Shown piece by piece: positions 10,001-17,240 of a stretch of DNA of 22,645 nt (position 1 is the first letter of the stretch; every line of letters begins with the position of its first letter). The position numbers were made by a program, and so were the translations under genes. The notes beneath the pieces were generated by a model. It was not told the DNA's origin. It saw only the letters and a program-made list of their open reading frames with translations, and searched no databases. The stretch comes from Tritrichomonas musculus. Taxonomy: Eukaryota; Parabasalia; Tritrichomonadida; Tritrichomonadidae. The stretch covers positions 1 to 22,645 of the forward strand of contig JAPFFF010000443.1 of the NCBI GenBank assembly GCA_039105265.1. Direction: 5' to 3'.

Positions 10001-11682
10001 TCAATATGAAAGATCTTTGATTTTTGAATTTCTTTTGGAGAATATTTTGGAAAAGTATTTATAAATTGAAGTGATGTAATCGAACTTGTGAAAAAGTCAG
10101 TAACTTCGGAAATTTCAGGAAGTTTTTGATCTTTAAGGCATTTTGATGAATAAAAAGCGTTTAAAAATGAAATAAAAGCTTCATTTCCTTTGGGATCAAA
10201 AATAAATTCTGATGGATATTTGGGAATAAAGAAAGAGCCCGAAAAATTTGAGCAGCCGCTCATTATCCAATCTGAATTTGGAGGTGAAAACGCATTCTGA
10301 ACATTCTTTACGAAAACTGAATGGCACTGTTTGATTAATGGCAGGTAGCAATCATTTGATATTAGAAGATTATTTTGGCTAAGTTTATAAAGCAAAATAG
10401 AATTTTCAATTGTTGATTCTGGCTTAATTTCAAGATTTTGATGTATATTATCTTCAAAATAAAGTTTTACATAATTAAGAGGAAAATTTTGATTTTCTTT
10501 GATTTTCTCGTAACATTCAGGGAAATAACACAGTTTTTTTGCAGCTTTAATATTTCCATTACTTGCTTTGAAGATATATCTATCAACAGCGCAGTTTTTA
10601 GAATTTGACAAAAGCATAGTAGCATTTTTCCAATCTGTAGATAGTGAAGGATTATTAATAAGATTTGAAAGAGATTTTTGGAATAAATCATTTGTCGTTG
10701 AATAAAGTAGAAGTAGCAAAATCGATTGATAAGGCAAATTCACTGATTTAATAATATCCATTACTTCGTCAACATCTTTTTGCGCAATTTCGGAAAGATT
10801 GCATTCGAAATTAAGTGCAATAAGCGTGAATATACCAATTGGAATCTTTTCAATATCTTTGGCTAATGACAAAAATGTTAAATCTGGAAAAGAGTTTGAA
10901 AATAAATATAATGCTACATCAATTTCGCAAGGAAAAGAATTCGACCAACATAAATGCTCAGGAATTTTTGAGTCAAATGTAAAATCTAAGTTATTATTTT
11001 TAAGATTAAAAGGAAAATTAACATGAACCTTAAAAATTTTATTGTATAGAAATTTAATAATTGCAAAACTTAATGGATTTTTAGGTACTATCAATCTTAA
11101 ATCGGTAAAAGAAATGGCGTTAGGCATTTTTTCAATTTCATTAAAATTTGGAATAGCGCTATAAAGATTTTCGTTAATGATAGTTAATTGAATAGACCAT
11201 ATAATGACATCATAAAAGTCAAAATGTTTCATGTTAAATAAATTGAATAAATAATTGACAAGGCGAATTTCGTTCGAAACATCTGGAATTTGAAAATATT
11301 CTAAAGTTAATGATTGTTGTATATTGCTTGAATACATGTAACCTCTACCTGTCACAGCTGAAATAGGCGAACAAGATTGTTTTTGAGATTTTAATTTTTT
11401 TGATTCAAGAATTGCTGCTACTCTACCAAGATATATGAATGCAATCAAAGACTTGCAGCTCATTGTTGGACAAGTTGTAGAAAAAGCATTGATGGCTTTT
11501 GATGCCAAAGAACACCAATTATTTGAGATAATTTCATTAAAATCTGAAGGAATTTTTGAAATATCGAATGTACTCAAAGACAAAATTGCATTTAAAATTT
11601 CATCCTCACTATTAGCTTGATTGACTTGAATCATTTTATTCCCATCAAAGCTAAATGGTGTGATGGGATCAATTCTAAACAT
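4087..11682 (-). CDS. UBR4/POE-type UBR-box protein with inserted FG-rich low-complexity domain
   Basis: 2531 residues in one intronless frame. Residues 1-760 are probably an alpha-helical scaffold. At about 772-826 is a UBR box: CTQILTG, QPWFYCYTCG, CALRCHKHHDIVYS and SSFFCDC give the expected Cys/His ligands of this N-degron-recognition zinc fold, preceded by a basic KKKTKK. Residues about 900-1570 are low complexity: poly-Q near 931-975, then a Ser/Thr/Gly stretch dense in GFG, SFG and TGF (about 1190-1560). From about 1575 to 2000 is a beta-propeller-like region. Its LAITCTNFVKIYD and STNSGRIYYD closely resemble LAIVTADFVKIYDL and the nearby SSAGYIY of human UBR4, which fixes the family. 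A KMKKAKKK cluster near 2015-2026 could be a nuclear import signal, and 2125-2161 is acidic. A beta-sandwich follows (about 2225-2356), then a helical end. Human UBR4 is about 5180 residues; this protein stops near the equivalent of its middle and has no visible RING-like or other E2-binding module. Ligase activity alone is therefore doubtful. Confidence 0.88.
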   Translation of the reverse strand: MFRIDPITPFSFDGNKMIQVNQANSEDEILNAILSLSTFDISKIPSDFNEIISNNWCSLASKAINAFSTTCPTMSCKSLIAFIYLGRVAAILESKKLKSQKQSCSPISAVTGRGYMYSSNIQQSLTLEYFQIPDVSNEIRLVNYLFNLFNMKHFDFYDVIIWSIQLTIINENLYSAIPNFNEIEKMPNAISFTDLRLIVPKNPLSFAIIKFLYNKIFKVHVNFPFNLKNNNLDFTFDSKIPEHLCWSNSFPCEIDVALYLFSNSFPDLTFLSLAKDIEKIPIGIFTLIALNFECNLSEIAQKDVDEVMDIIKSVNLPYQSILLLLLYSTTNDLFQKSLSNLINNPSLSTDWKNATMLLSNSKNCAVDRYIFKASNGNIKAAKKLCYFPECYEKIKENQNFPLNYVKLYFEDNIHQNLEIKPESTIENSILLYKLSQNNLLISNDCYLPLIKQCHSVFVKNVQNAFSPPNSDWIMSGCSNFSGSFFIPKYPSEFIFDPKGNEAFISFLNAFYSSKCLKDQKLPEISEVTDFFTSSITSLQFINTFPKYSPKEIQKSKIFHIDSAFKLDKGKFIEKVCNIAIRSNSNFSTIVEVLTNHDAFDVFQEIISKDLSLLQYFAVNSHQCNCKFISQYLSSNDIQQKSPNELLLIMQQILTIDDTFTDSMVYKVLASISEANPELALNLLHSLPLKKTFAETVLSSIKNIPSPIPTQYLLFIKETANMLEKVQCQSSFTPMKALKNDWKEDNETQDGESKMKKKTKKTIWDYPDDIGECTQILTGHNYQNQPWFYCYTCGLIDKTGCCLPCALRCHKHHDIVYSKNSSFFCDCYEKIEICKFLQDKFAPHLDPDSTENKDQKEDQKGSLKKKVLKREYVIAPKNGRQAFIQHLNGSSHMIIVNSGNDQESYYAPDAEPIQDSDTTTNNNSGLYSYLRARQQQRQQLQQTKQINTSSIPQQPLTSSSFRQHLQDQMILQQQQLHEASNSRPNGPNTLFTFGTVNGGNGPINDSMSMNNTPIQSFGYNSSSGLDSAMIDNGSGSALPQMINVHPEEDYEYDNYNENDMDEINEIILPDDIESLTEEEIRAIFGDDINPRNMTLLQRALHNRLMQRRNNSSLGSSRPSSDHTNTSTTSTYRPNYSTYSTSFKSSTSSGNDSTNTNNNPYSFSYSNSSFKSTSPPFLRSNIRTIFFREQPNLSLSNNPSFGFRNPHQQQITTFTFNKQTGSSNTSNSPASTGFSTTTSSSTGFGLKSSTGFASKPSTSTSTGFTAKKTTFGGFGSNSAATTTGFGSNAPSTSSKLSSNAPPASTGFSTGSTYIGFGSKTTTSNATKATRTGFATGTASFNTTSSAFNSNPFSANSATTSAAPAAPPAPSASTTGTTTSGSTPRSGIGFIWGRSRNQDGPNSSGNLNQSGSNSSFRSTSDNSNNNSTTGPAKTTTTTTTAGFGPSSTSFGTGFVSSFGTGIRYGTSTFGNASASSESGQRPINNNNNGPGFNTRPSTAFGSRPSQSTINNTSYGARPETSPSQKSPFSMTSLGPRSDNRSSPNMPSSIYGATLSTKNNVQSNSKQIKAKQDPINVLTAIMIISKLLNVKVIPPAPIKNQLTIVDDIKDIKLQSVLNCEPNQFAHFENTGFRCIESTSSFITLGGSVSLPQINICAAIGSNYNKLIVCEGSNAKIFDPENNQMLSSTELRINPLRISVSQIDGTTFALASSTEVYVYSLNELNGTIELNHKIELMLEELGRSLFVVSVDWVPHEPLHLAITCTNFVKIYDIPTDCISPIVCFNTKDRITSAFMTVYDDEPYVFVSTNSGRIYYDKCNNESYDGPAMLIKILPINLSSYSNSKLTSISYSEESDLLFISALGAPLVITHLTQIMDQIKDNKGKQKIQQKPNHFGGSSSTNSSISIQSCSIKISGHHENLILVGSYPDIPSIFIMRNRINGDVVILEFTDKGVSSFTVVSPSSPIQTSGPSISIPGIVITNGEVCAVASDGYLYKLVSGKHQSSSVMRLVPPPIPSESSKSGKMKKAKKKQSTGLILGEQDNDQTRSSATPSQSLSTAVTPTTSTTLPLSNSISDHNRSSQVVNLTETNSTINDLSNLTNSGFSIDLSDNSLPIPSFETNDSLILSNFEDLNVSDTDDEEPEEEMNDSNDDDGNDIYVDDDDLEEEEDNDHYHHRYRIPSSEFFLPPHHRVNDISEAHISTNGARKARSQRLLKIKYGEIDGFSFDVPATFWVESRIETALITISDQYGSDVSNLLMHRSKCFHDRTTTLTITLNDSKNVIVGFKLCFDFEKRSIRTRPESVKIFNRRYVSTQSYPRDFCLPLKKSEVGINKKYKIDLISRSMDLDIDGVDVFVVDASTLEIQDNKDWINDASFITDFVDVPEIKCENDVDFIIKSMSAANFLPLKSSVLLSNKKEIDNQSEKENFNDIILKEDEEVKKLFVWMYTNSKISMACRRILIKVLRNDAKRFENLCTDAIIEICENENEGSEKCIKKLMWRDYAFLPQQHKKRIGDLIWKFYDSECGALGLSAAFLFEK
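7010..8100 (-). repeat. FG-rich low-complexity coding segment within the UBR4-like gene
   Basis: This segment encodes residues about 1190-1560. By eye there are about eleven FG dipeptides, in contexts such as TGFG, GGFGSN, TTGFGSN, IGFGSK, AGFGPS, SFGTGF, SSFGTG and STFGNA. Many further TGF or GF spacings lie in a matrix of Ser, Thr, Asn, Gly, Ala and Pro with few charges. Two more FG motifs (FTFGTV, SFGYNS) lie upstream near residues 1000-1020. The layout resembles nucleoporin FG repeats, though it is less regular than a GLFG array. Skewed codon usage also keeps parts of the opposite strand open; those frames are shadows. Confidence 0.7.
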
Positions 11683-12608
11683 TTTTTGTTAAATTGTTAA
11701 TAGAAACGATAAAATAAGTCGGAAAGTTTTTTAGTCAAATAATAATATCAGAAAAACATATTTTTATGATTATTATGAAAGTAATGATTTGGTTTCATCA
11801 TTTCCTGATGGCAAAATGATATTTATTATGAGATAAAATATACAAATCACCAAAATGTATCGATTAAAATAATCTTTTAAATGATAAAGTGTTCTTTTTT
11901 GTTATTATCTAATGAAAGATCAATGATTTCAATATCACTGTCTTTTGTGGCAAAATGAAATGCTGTTGATTTTCAATTCAATTGAAATGTTCTAACTTGA
12001 AAAATATATTTATATATATAAATTTAAGTTTTATAGAGATGATTGATTTGAAGCATCATTAAAAATGTTTGATTTGAAATAGGATTAAAATATTTGATTT
12101 CAAATGGTTATCATTTCATAATGGGATTAAACCAAAATTTTGTTTTGCATACTTCAATGTTATGGTTTTTCAAGTACTAGTAAGCATATAATAATCATAT
12201 TTTATTAAATTGATATACGAATTTTCAATGAAAAAAAAAAGAATTCAAAAAGGAATTATTTTCATCATCACCATTATAATTTCCATTATTATCATCATCA
12301 TATACTTTAATTTGGGATTTTCAAAATATTTAACTAAATAATTCTCTATTTTATTTAATTCTTATTTGGACTCTGAAATGTGAAATGCTATAAAGATGTT
12401 CTAATTTAATTCCAATCATTTGTGAATATTTAAATATTGAATCAATCCAAAGAATGCTGTATATTAATATAATATTATCGTTTTTTTCACATCGAAAAGA
12501 AATAATTCCATAAATTGATTATTCAAATATTATTGATATGATATCAAGTGGCACCTTATTCAATTAACATAAATAATGTTGTCTTCTAATCAATTTATAG
12601 ATAGAATT

Positions 12609-12933
12609 TTAATTCTCATATTCTTTTACCAGCTCAATGGATTTCTTAAAAAATTCTGGTCTTTCTTTGTTATAGATATCTCTCTGTATTTACTTTGAAA
12701 TCATTATTTATTCATGAATGGTTTGTTTCATAATCCCAAATAATCATATAGAATATTATTTCAAAGATTTTGTTCAAAAAAATTAGATCCTCAATAATTA
12801 TTATCAGCAATTTTAGTAAAGGTAATAATGATTTTTACATTTTTTATAAATATTGATTTCCAAAATTTTCATCTTCTTTGGCTTTAGTCTCAATAAATTC
12901 AAGAAAAATATCTTTATAAAAGAGTTGTTGCAT
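12609..12933 (-). pseudogene. Decayed gene relic, possibly trichomonad ankyrin-family N-terminus
   Basis: Several coding-like fragments lie in the same orientation, separated by stops and frame changes. ATG 12933 opens 29 codons containing FLEFIETKAKEDENFGNQ, then TAA. A second stretch (about 12730-12800) contains IADNNY and GSNFFEQ in one frame and NKIFEIIFYMIIWDYE in another. A third (12609-12686) reads RDIYNKERPEFFKKSIELV and onward to TAA. The pattern of an LxFIE...E.NF start followed by IxxNxxxxxNFFxKIxxI resembles the N-terminal segment I remember from many trichomonad ankyrin-repeat proteins with DUF3447-like regions. That family match is from memory and uncertain. The amphipathic, Lys/Glu-rich composition does look coding. 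At least three breaks are present, and no ankyrin repeats are visible. Confidence 0.4.
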
Positions 12934-13019
12934 TTAAAATATTAAAAAATAGTGATTTCATAATTCAAAAACATTTACAAAACTTGGTAAGTTATTCCCA
13001 AAAAGATAAGTCACCTTAT

Positions 13020-13040
13020 TTAAAAAGTTCAACTTTTTAA
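13020..13040. repeat. Short palindrome TTAAAAAGTT/AACTTTTTAA
   Basis: A 21-nt near-perfect palindrome with 10-bp arms around a central C. Its arm contains AAAAAGTTCAA, the same string that recurs at 13106, 13996, 14758 and, inverted, at 14855-14865. It may be a remnant of the same repeat family as the inverted repeats at 13993 and 14867. Confidence 0.5.
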
Positions 13041-13543
13041 TAGAATTTCTATAAAAACACGTTGGAAAGTGACGTATCGTTTTTTTAAAATAGCTTTAGA
13101 CACAAAAAAAGTTCAAAATAGTTTGCCGATTCTATGAGTTTATTCAAATATTGGGCATTGAATTTTTGAAATTTCATTTTATATATATCGAATGTTAAAT
13201 TCATTTATTCATTCAAATATTTAATAAAATAATATCAAAATATAATATTATTAATAAAAAATATATCAATTTATAAAATGTCTCTACAATATATTTATCC
13301 AATAAATATTTGCTTTGATTCGATTTTATTTATCATTTTAATCCATATAAATTTATTTTTTGTCTAATTTATTTAAGTATATCATCAAATGATCTTTTGA
13401 AGATTTAAGAAAAAGCGTAATTAATTATCAATAATATAATTATAATGGTTGGTATAACTGTTATATTAATCAATAAGTCGAAAGTAATTTATATTGACGC
13501 TAAAACTTAAGTGTCAAATTTTTTATGGAAAGATCCTCTCAAT

Positions 13544-13564
13544 TCTCTCAAAATATTTGAGAGA
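13544..13564. repeat. GAGAG stem-loop, left copy
   Basis: TCTCTCAAA and TTTGAGAGA (9-bp arms) flank a 3-nt loop. The 12-mer CTCTCAATTCTC overlaps its left side (13537-13548) and recurs as a direct repeat at 13937-13948, exactly 400 bp away, next to a second stem-loop. Confidence 0.55.
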
Positions 13565-13925
13565 AGCCTCTGAAAAAAAATAACTTTTTGTTACAAACGA
13601 TGCAATCAAAAACAAATTTTCCGTTCAAAATAGCATTTTTACAAATGATCATGGTATTTCTTTTATAGTAATGTCTATTTGTATAAATGATCGAAATCAT
13701 ATCTTTAAATCATATTTGAGTCCACAATGTAAGCACATATTATTGTCTAAAACAGGTTCCTGTTTAATAAAATAATGAAATATGGCTCCTAAATATGAAC
13801 TCATAGAATCCGCAAGACTATATAAAACCAATATTTTTTAAGATTAACTTAAAAAACAATTTCTTTCCATATTTTTTATGAATTTTTGAATAATTTGAGA
13901 CTCGTCTTTTCAATTTTATTTCAAA

Positions 13926-13944
13926 ATTGAGAGTGGCTCTCAAT
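13926..13944. repeat. GAGAG stem-loop, right copy
   Basis: ATTGAGAG and CTCTCAAT form a perfect 8-bp stem with loop TGG. It overlaps the second copy of CTCTCAATTCTC (13937-13948). Together with the left copy it brackets a roughly 400-bp non-coding block. No function can be assigned. Confidence 0.55.
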
Positions 13945-13992
13945 TCTCATCGAAACCCTAGTTCAAAATATGAAGGTTTTACAATAACCGTT

Positions 13993-14867
13993 TTAAAAAA
14001 GTTCAAAATACGAAGGCCATTTATCAACTCAAAAAATAGTAAAAAAAAAAAAAAGAATAAAAGGGAAATAAGTAAAATATAAGAAAAAAGAAAATTAAAA
14101 GCTGTTCTTTTATTAATATATAAATCATTTATAATAACAAAAAACTCTTGTTTGAAATTAACATAGAATTTTAATTGAGGATTGTATTTGAGAACAAAGT
14201 TATATAACATAATCATATTCATTGAAGTGTTTAATGTGAAATTATTTCTTAATATAATTAACTAATTTAGAATTTTTTGCATATTCCAAATTAAAATGAG
14301 ATATTTTTGAAGAAATCATTTTCAATAAAGTGCTGGTGGATTAAAGATAGTAATGTTTTGAATTATTTCAGTAAGCAAAAAAGGGTCTTAATCATTTGTT
14401 CAGGTTGGATTAGAAATCTAGAATTTATGAGCTGTGAATGCTTCATTAGCCAAAAAGGCTTACTGTTTAAACTAAAACATCGACAATCTTTTCAATTAAG
14501 TGATTTTTAAAGAGCTTTACTTCCAATTGTTGTATCAATTTTTGATTTTAATTTGAAAATATCTGTAAAATTATCTGATCTAAGCCTGAATGGTTTATTG
14601 AAGCTTATTAATTAGCGATTTGCAGAGATTACGCAATAAATGCGAAATGTTCTTCTTATAAAAATTTTAAAAATAAACTGGTAAGCAAATTTAAACTTTT
14701 CAATTTTGAGAACACTATTTAAAACTCAAAAGAAATTTCAATGATATAAACTTTTTGAAAAGTTCAAAATTTACGTACCAGTTTATTAAAAAAGGTTAAT
14801 TATTTATTGATTCAATAAAAAATCTATTTTGAAACGATAAATGGCCTTCTGAAATTGAACTTTTTAA
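13993..14867. mobile_element. Candidate MITE-like element with ~28-bp terminal inverted repeats
   Basis: The left end (13993-14024) reads TTAA, A-run, GTTCAAAATACGAAGG, CCATTTATC. The reverse complement of 14836-14867 reads TTAA, A-run, GTTCAATTTCAGAAGG, CCATTTATC. The inner 14 bases GAAGGCCATTTATC are identical and the outer part differs at a few positions and by one A. Both ends carry TTAA, which could be a TTAA target duplication, but TTAA is common in this DNA. The interior (about 810 bp) has no transposase frame, so it would be a non-autonomous element. Chance is unlikely for a 14-base exact inverted match with GC content next to a partial match, but one copy cannot prove transposition. 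Confidence 0.5.
14672..14787. repeat. Long hairpin, 32-bp arms with 51-nt loop
   Basis: The left arm 14672-14703 begins AATAAACTGGTA and ends AACTTTTCAA. The right arm 14755-14787 is its reverse complement except for about three mismatches and one extra base. A small nested stem (TTTTGAG 14704-14710 with CTCAAAA 14725-14731) lies in the loop. The arms contain the recurring AGTTCAAAAT-type string. It sits inside the candidate inverted-repeat element, so it may be a subterminal structure or a nested smaller element. Confidence 0.7.
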
Positions 14868-15176
14868 TGTTTAATTAAAACTTTTTGAATTATATATTTG
14901 AAGTGATTGTTTTATTAGCAATTAAAAAAAAAAAAAATCACATTTTAAAAATATGAATTTTTTGTTTTGGGAATAAATAATTAATTGAATATTTATTCGT
15001 TAATATAAAGATTATGGTTATAAAGTTTTTGAAATTGAATTTCCAAAAAAAAATATTCAACCTCCGGTCATCAAGGTTAATATTTAATAATAACGATCAC
15101 TTATTGCATGAATTTATTGCAATTCTTTTTTAAATGAATTATATTCAAATTTTCAAATATTCGTTGAATATAAAAG

Positions 15177-16631
15177 ATGAAGAGATTTGAAGAAATAGAG
15201 GTTATAGGTGATGGTGCTTTCGGAACTGTTACTAAATGCCGGGATAAAGAAACAGGCGATCTTGTTGCAATAAAAAAAATAAAAAGACGGTTTTCTTCTT
15301 TTGAAGAATGCTTGCAGCTCAAAGAAGTTAAAAGCCTTCGAAAAATTAAGCATAACAATGTAATACGACTTCTTCAAGTTTTTAGGGAAAACGAATATCT
15401 CTATCTTGTTTTTGAGCTTTTGGGTAAATCATTATTAAAGACAATTAATGAAACTGGAGGCTATCAAGAGGATGATGTTAGAGCAATTACAAAACAAATT
15501 TTAACTGGCCTTGCATACACCCATAAACAAGGATTTTTTCATCGCGATATGAAGCCCGATAACGTTCTTTGGAAAGGCAATGTGCTAAAAATTGGAGATT
15601 ATGGTCTTGCAAGAGAAATTAGAAGTCGTCCCCCATACACTGAATATGTTTCTACACGTTGGTATCGGGCGCCAGAGATTATTTTGAAATCTGAAAAATA
15701 TAATTCCCCTGTTGATATATGGGCAGCAGCTGTAATTATGGCAGAACTTTATATTGCTCGTCCACTTTTTCAAGGAAATTCTGAAACAGACCAATTGTAT
15801 AAAATAATTTCAATTTTGGGAACCCCAAATGCAAAAAGTTGGCCAGATGGTATTCGTCTTGCGAATAAGAATAACATAAGGCTCACATCAACTGTTGGAT
15901 CTGGTCTTAAGGATGCGATTCCGATGGCTTCGCCTGAAGCTCTTGATTTAATGAAAGAAATGCTCCGTTATGATCCAGCAAAACGTCCAAGTGCTTCGCA
16001 AGCATTGCAACATCCATTTTTCACAAAATATGAAAGCGGATCCACTATTTTAAACGATATTTCAACAGCCGCTTCTAATATCAGCAATCTCAATAGTGCT
16101 TACAATAGTCAGAAAAATAGTTCTCGTATTGATGATGGTCAGATAATTCATAACATTTTAAAAGATAACCAATTTTCAAGTGCTAATAAATTTGATAATG
16201 ATCGAAAGAATAAAAGTTATGAACCTGATATATCAACTGGTCAAAAACTTGATGATATCCTTTCTAATTTCGCAAATAGTAGTCAAACTTTATCGTCAAC
16301 GACTCCTCAATCAAATTCTGGTTTCAATTCTCTTCTAGGTACAAATCTTAATTTTAATTCCAATCAAAACGATAGTAATCTGAGTAATATTGGAAATTCG
16401 TTTTTATCCAATGCTAAAAGTAGAACTAATCCTTCTATATCAATGCAAGGTTCTTCTGGGCGAGTCTCATCAGTAGCTATGACTGCTGCCAAAGCTTCAC
16501 TAGGAACAAATTTAGGTTTTAACAATAAAAAAACATCAAATTATTACTCAGCACTTGGGAGACCAATTGACCAGCAAATTAATTCTGTTTTAGACGATTT
16601 TACTGCAGATGATATACTTGACAAGTTTTAG
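15177..16631 (+). CDS. RCK-family (MAK/ICK/MOK-like) CMGC protein kinase
   Basis: 484 residues with the kinase domain at about 4-286. Visible motifs: glycine loop GDGAFGTV (11-18), VAIKK with catalytic K33, alpha-C Glu50, HRDMKPDN with D124 and N129, metal-binding D141 in DYG (141-143), activation loop with T155-E156-Y157, then VSTRWYRAPE. REIRSRPPYTEYVSTRWYRAPE and the KRPSASQALQHPFF end are typical of MAK/ICK/MOK kinases, which control flagellum length and intraflagellar transport; trichomonads have several flagella. MAK and ICK carry TDY, MOK carries TEY, so this is mixed. Two oddities: DYG replaces DFG, and DIWAAAVIMAE replaces the usual WAxGCIMAE, losing a near-invariant Gly. All core catalytic residues are present, so it should be active. 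Residues 287-484 are a Ser/Asn-rich tail with no domain. The start fits: MKRFEEIEVIG begins right at the first beta strand. The PI3K gene follows 609 nt downstream on the same strand. Confidence 0.92.
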   Translation: MKRFEEIEVIGDGAFGTVTKCRDKETGDLVAIKKIKRRFSSFEECLQLKEVKSLRKIKHNNVIRLLQVFRENEYLYLVFELLGKSLLKTINETGGYQEDDVRAITKQILTGLAYTHKQGFFHRDMKPDNVLWKGNVLKIGDYGLAREIRSRPPYTEYVSTRWYRAPEIILKSEKYNSPVDIWAAAVIMAELYIARPLFQGNSETDQLYKIISILGTPNAKSWPDGIRLANKNNIRLTSTVGSGLKDAIPMASPEALDLMKEMLRYDPAKRPSASQALQHPFFTKYESGSTILNDISTAASNISNLNSAYNSQKNSSRIDDGQIIHNILKDNQFSSANKFDNDRKNKSYEPDISTGQKLDDILSNFANSSQTLSSTTPQSNSGFNSLLGTNLNFNSNQNDSNLSNIGNSFLSNAKSRTNPSISMQGSSGRVSSVAMTAAKASLGTNLGFNNKKTSNYYSALGRPIDQQINSVLDDFTADDILDKF

Positions 16632-17240
16632 ACGCTTTAAACTTTTTTTATCTATAGATTATTTCTTTTGAATTAGTCAAAATTAGTTTCGTATTTTCAT
16701 TGTAAGGTGCCTACAAAAAAATTCCCCCTAGTCGAAAAAGTTTCTTCTGACTTTTCTTTTTCTTCTCGTATATTATGATTGTTTTATATTTTATTATGTA
16801 TTGTAAATAATAATTATTTACTCTTCAATATAATTTCTAACTATATTTTTATATTTGATTACAATTTTTTTATATTTTTAAAAAAATAATCTTGTATTTC
16901 TTTTTTCATCTCACTTAATTTAGATAATTATGTTATATTATTTTTTTTTTTAATACAAACGATCATTATTTCAGAAGATCAAATAAGTTTTTCAAAAAGA
17001 AAGGTTTGAATCTTTTTTCAATATATTGAAATGAAATTTTTATTGAAAAAATAAATTGAGAGAATAGTCACCGTAAAACAAATGATTGTTCAGTATGCAC
17101 ATATTTAAAAAAAAATAAAATATATATGTGAATATAACCATATTTTAGTAAATTGAGCTTTTATCTTAAATTTATTCAATTAAGTCAATATGAGTTAAGA
17201 AATTTATCAATACAATATTTAACGAGGAATCAAATAATTC
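16632..17240. other. Spacer between the RCK kinase and PI3K genes
   Basis: 609 nt of AT-rich DNA. A TAAA follows the kinase stop at 16638-16641. A small GC-richer patch (16705-16731, ending ATTCCCCCTA) and pyrimidine tracts near 16740-16770 stand out. The region just before ATG 17241 should contain the PI3K promoter, but I see no clear TCAYT(T/A) initiator. No RNA gene or coding remnant is visible. Confidence 0.55.

Larger units (their letters stand above)
11683..15176. other. 3.5-kb gene-poor, AT-rich region between divergent genes
   Basis: This long spacer between the UBR4-like and RCK kinase genes has no intact gene I can support. It holds the promoters of both flanking genes (positions not identifiable), a decayed gene relic (12609-12933), short repeats of TTGATTTGAA type around 12046-12110, a CAT/TTA trinucleotide patch at 12263-12302, GAGAG stem-loops, a candidate terminal-inverted-repeat element (13993-14867) and a nested hairpin. 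Open frames at 13947-14222 (-) and 14307-14510 (+) show no domain and are probably chance. Confidence 0.6.

Noticed and set aside
12263-12302. CAT/TTA trinucleotide patch as a coding Asp/Asn-rich or His-rich exon
   Set aside because: It reads as D/N-rich on the minus strand for about 17 codons but is closed by stops nearby and joins nothing recognisable. Simple-sequence slippage is enough to explain it.
13947-14510. Two open frames (91 aa minus, 67 aa plus) as small genes
   Set aside because: One contains a poly-Phe run from an A-tract and crosses the inverted-repeat end; the other shows no family signature. Open frames of this size are expected by chance here, although TAA is frequent.
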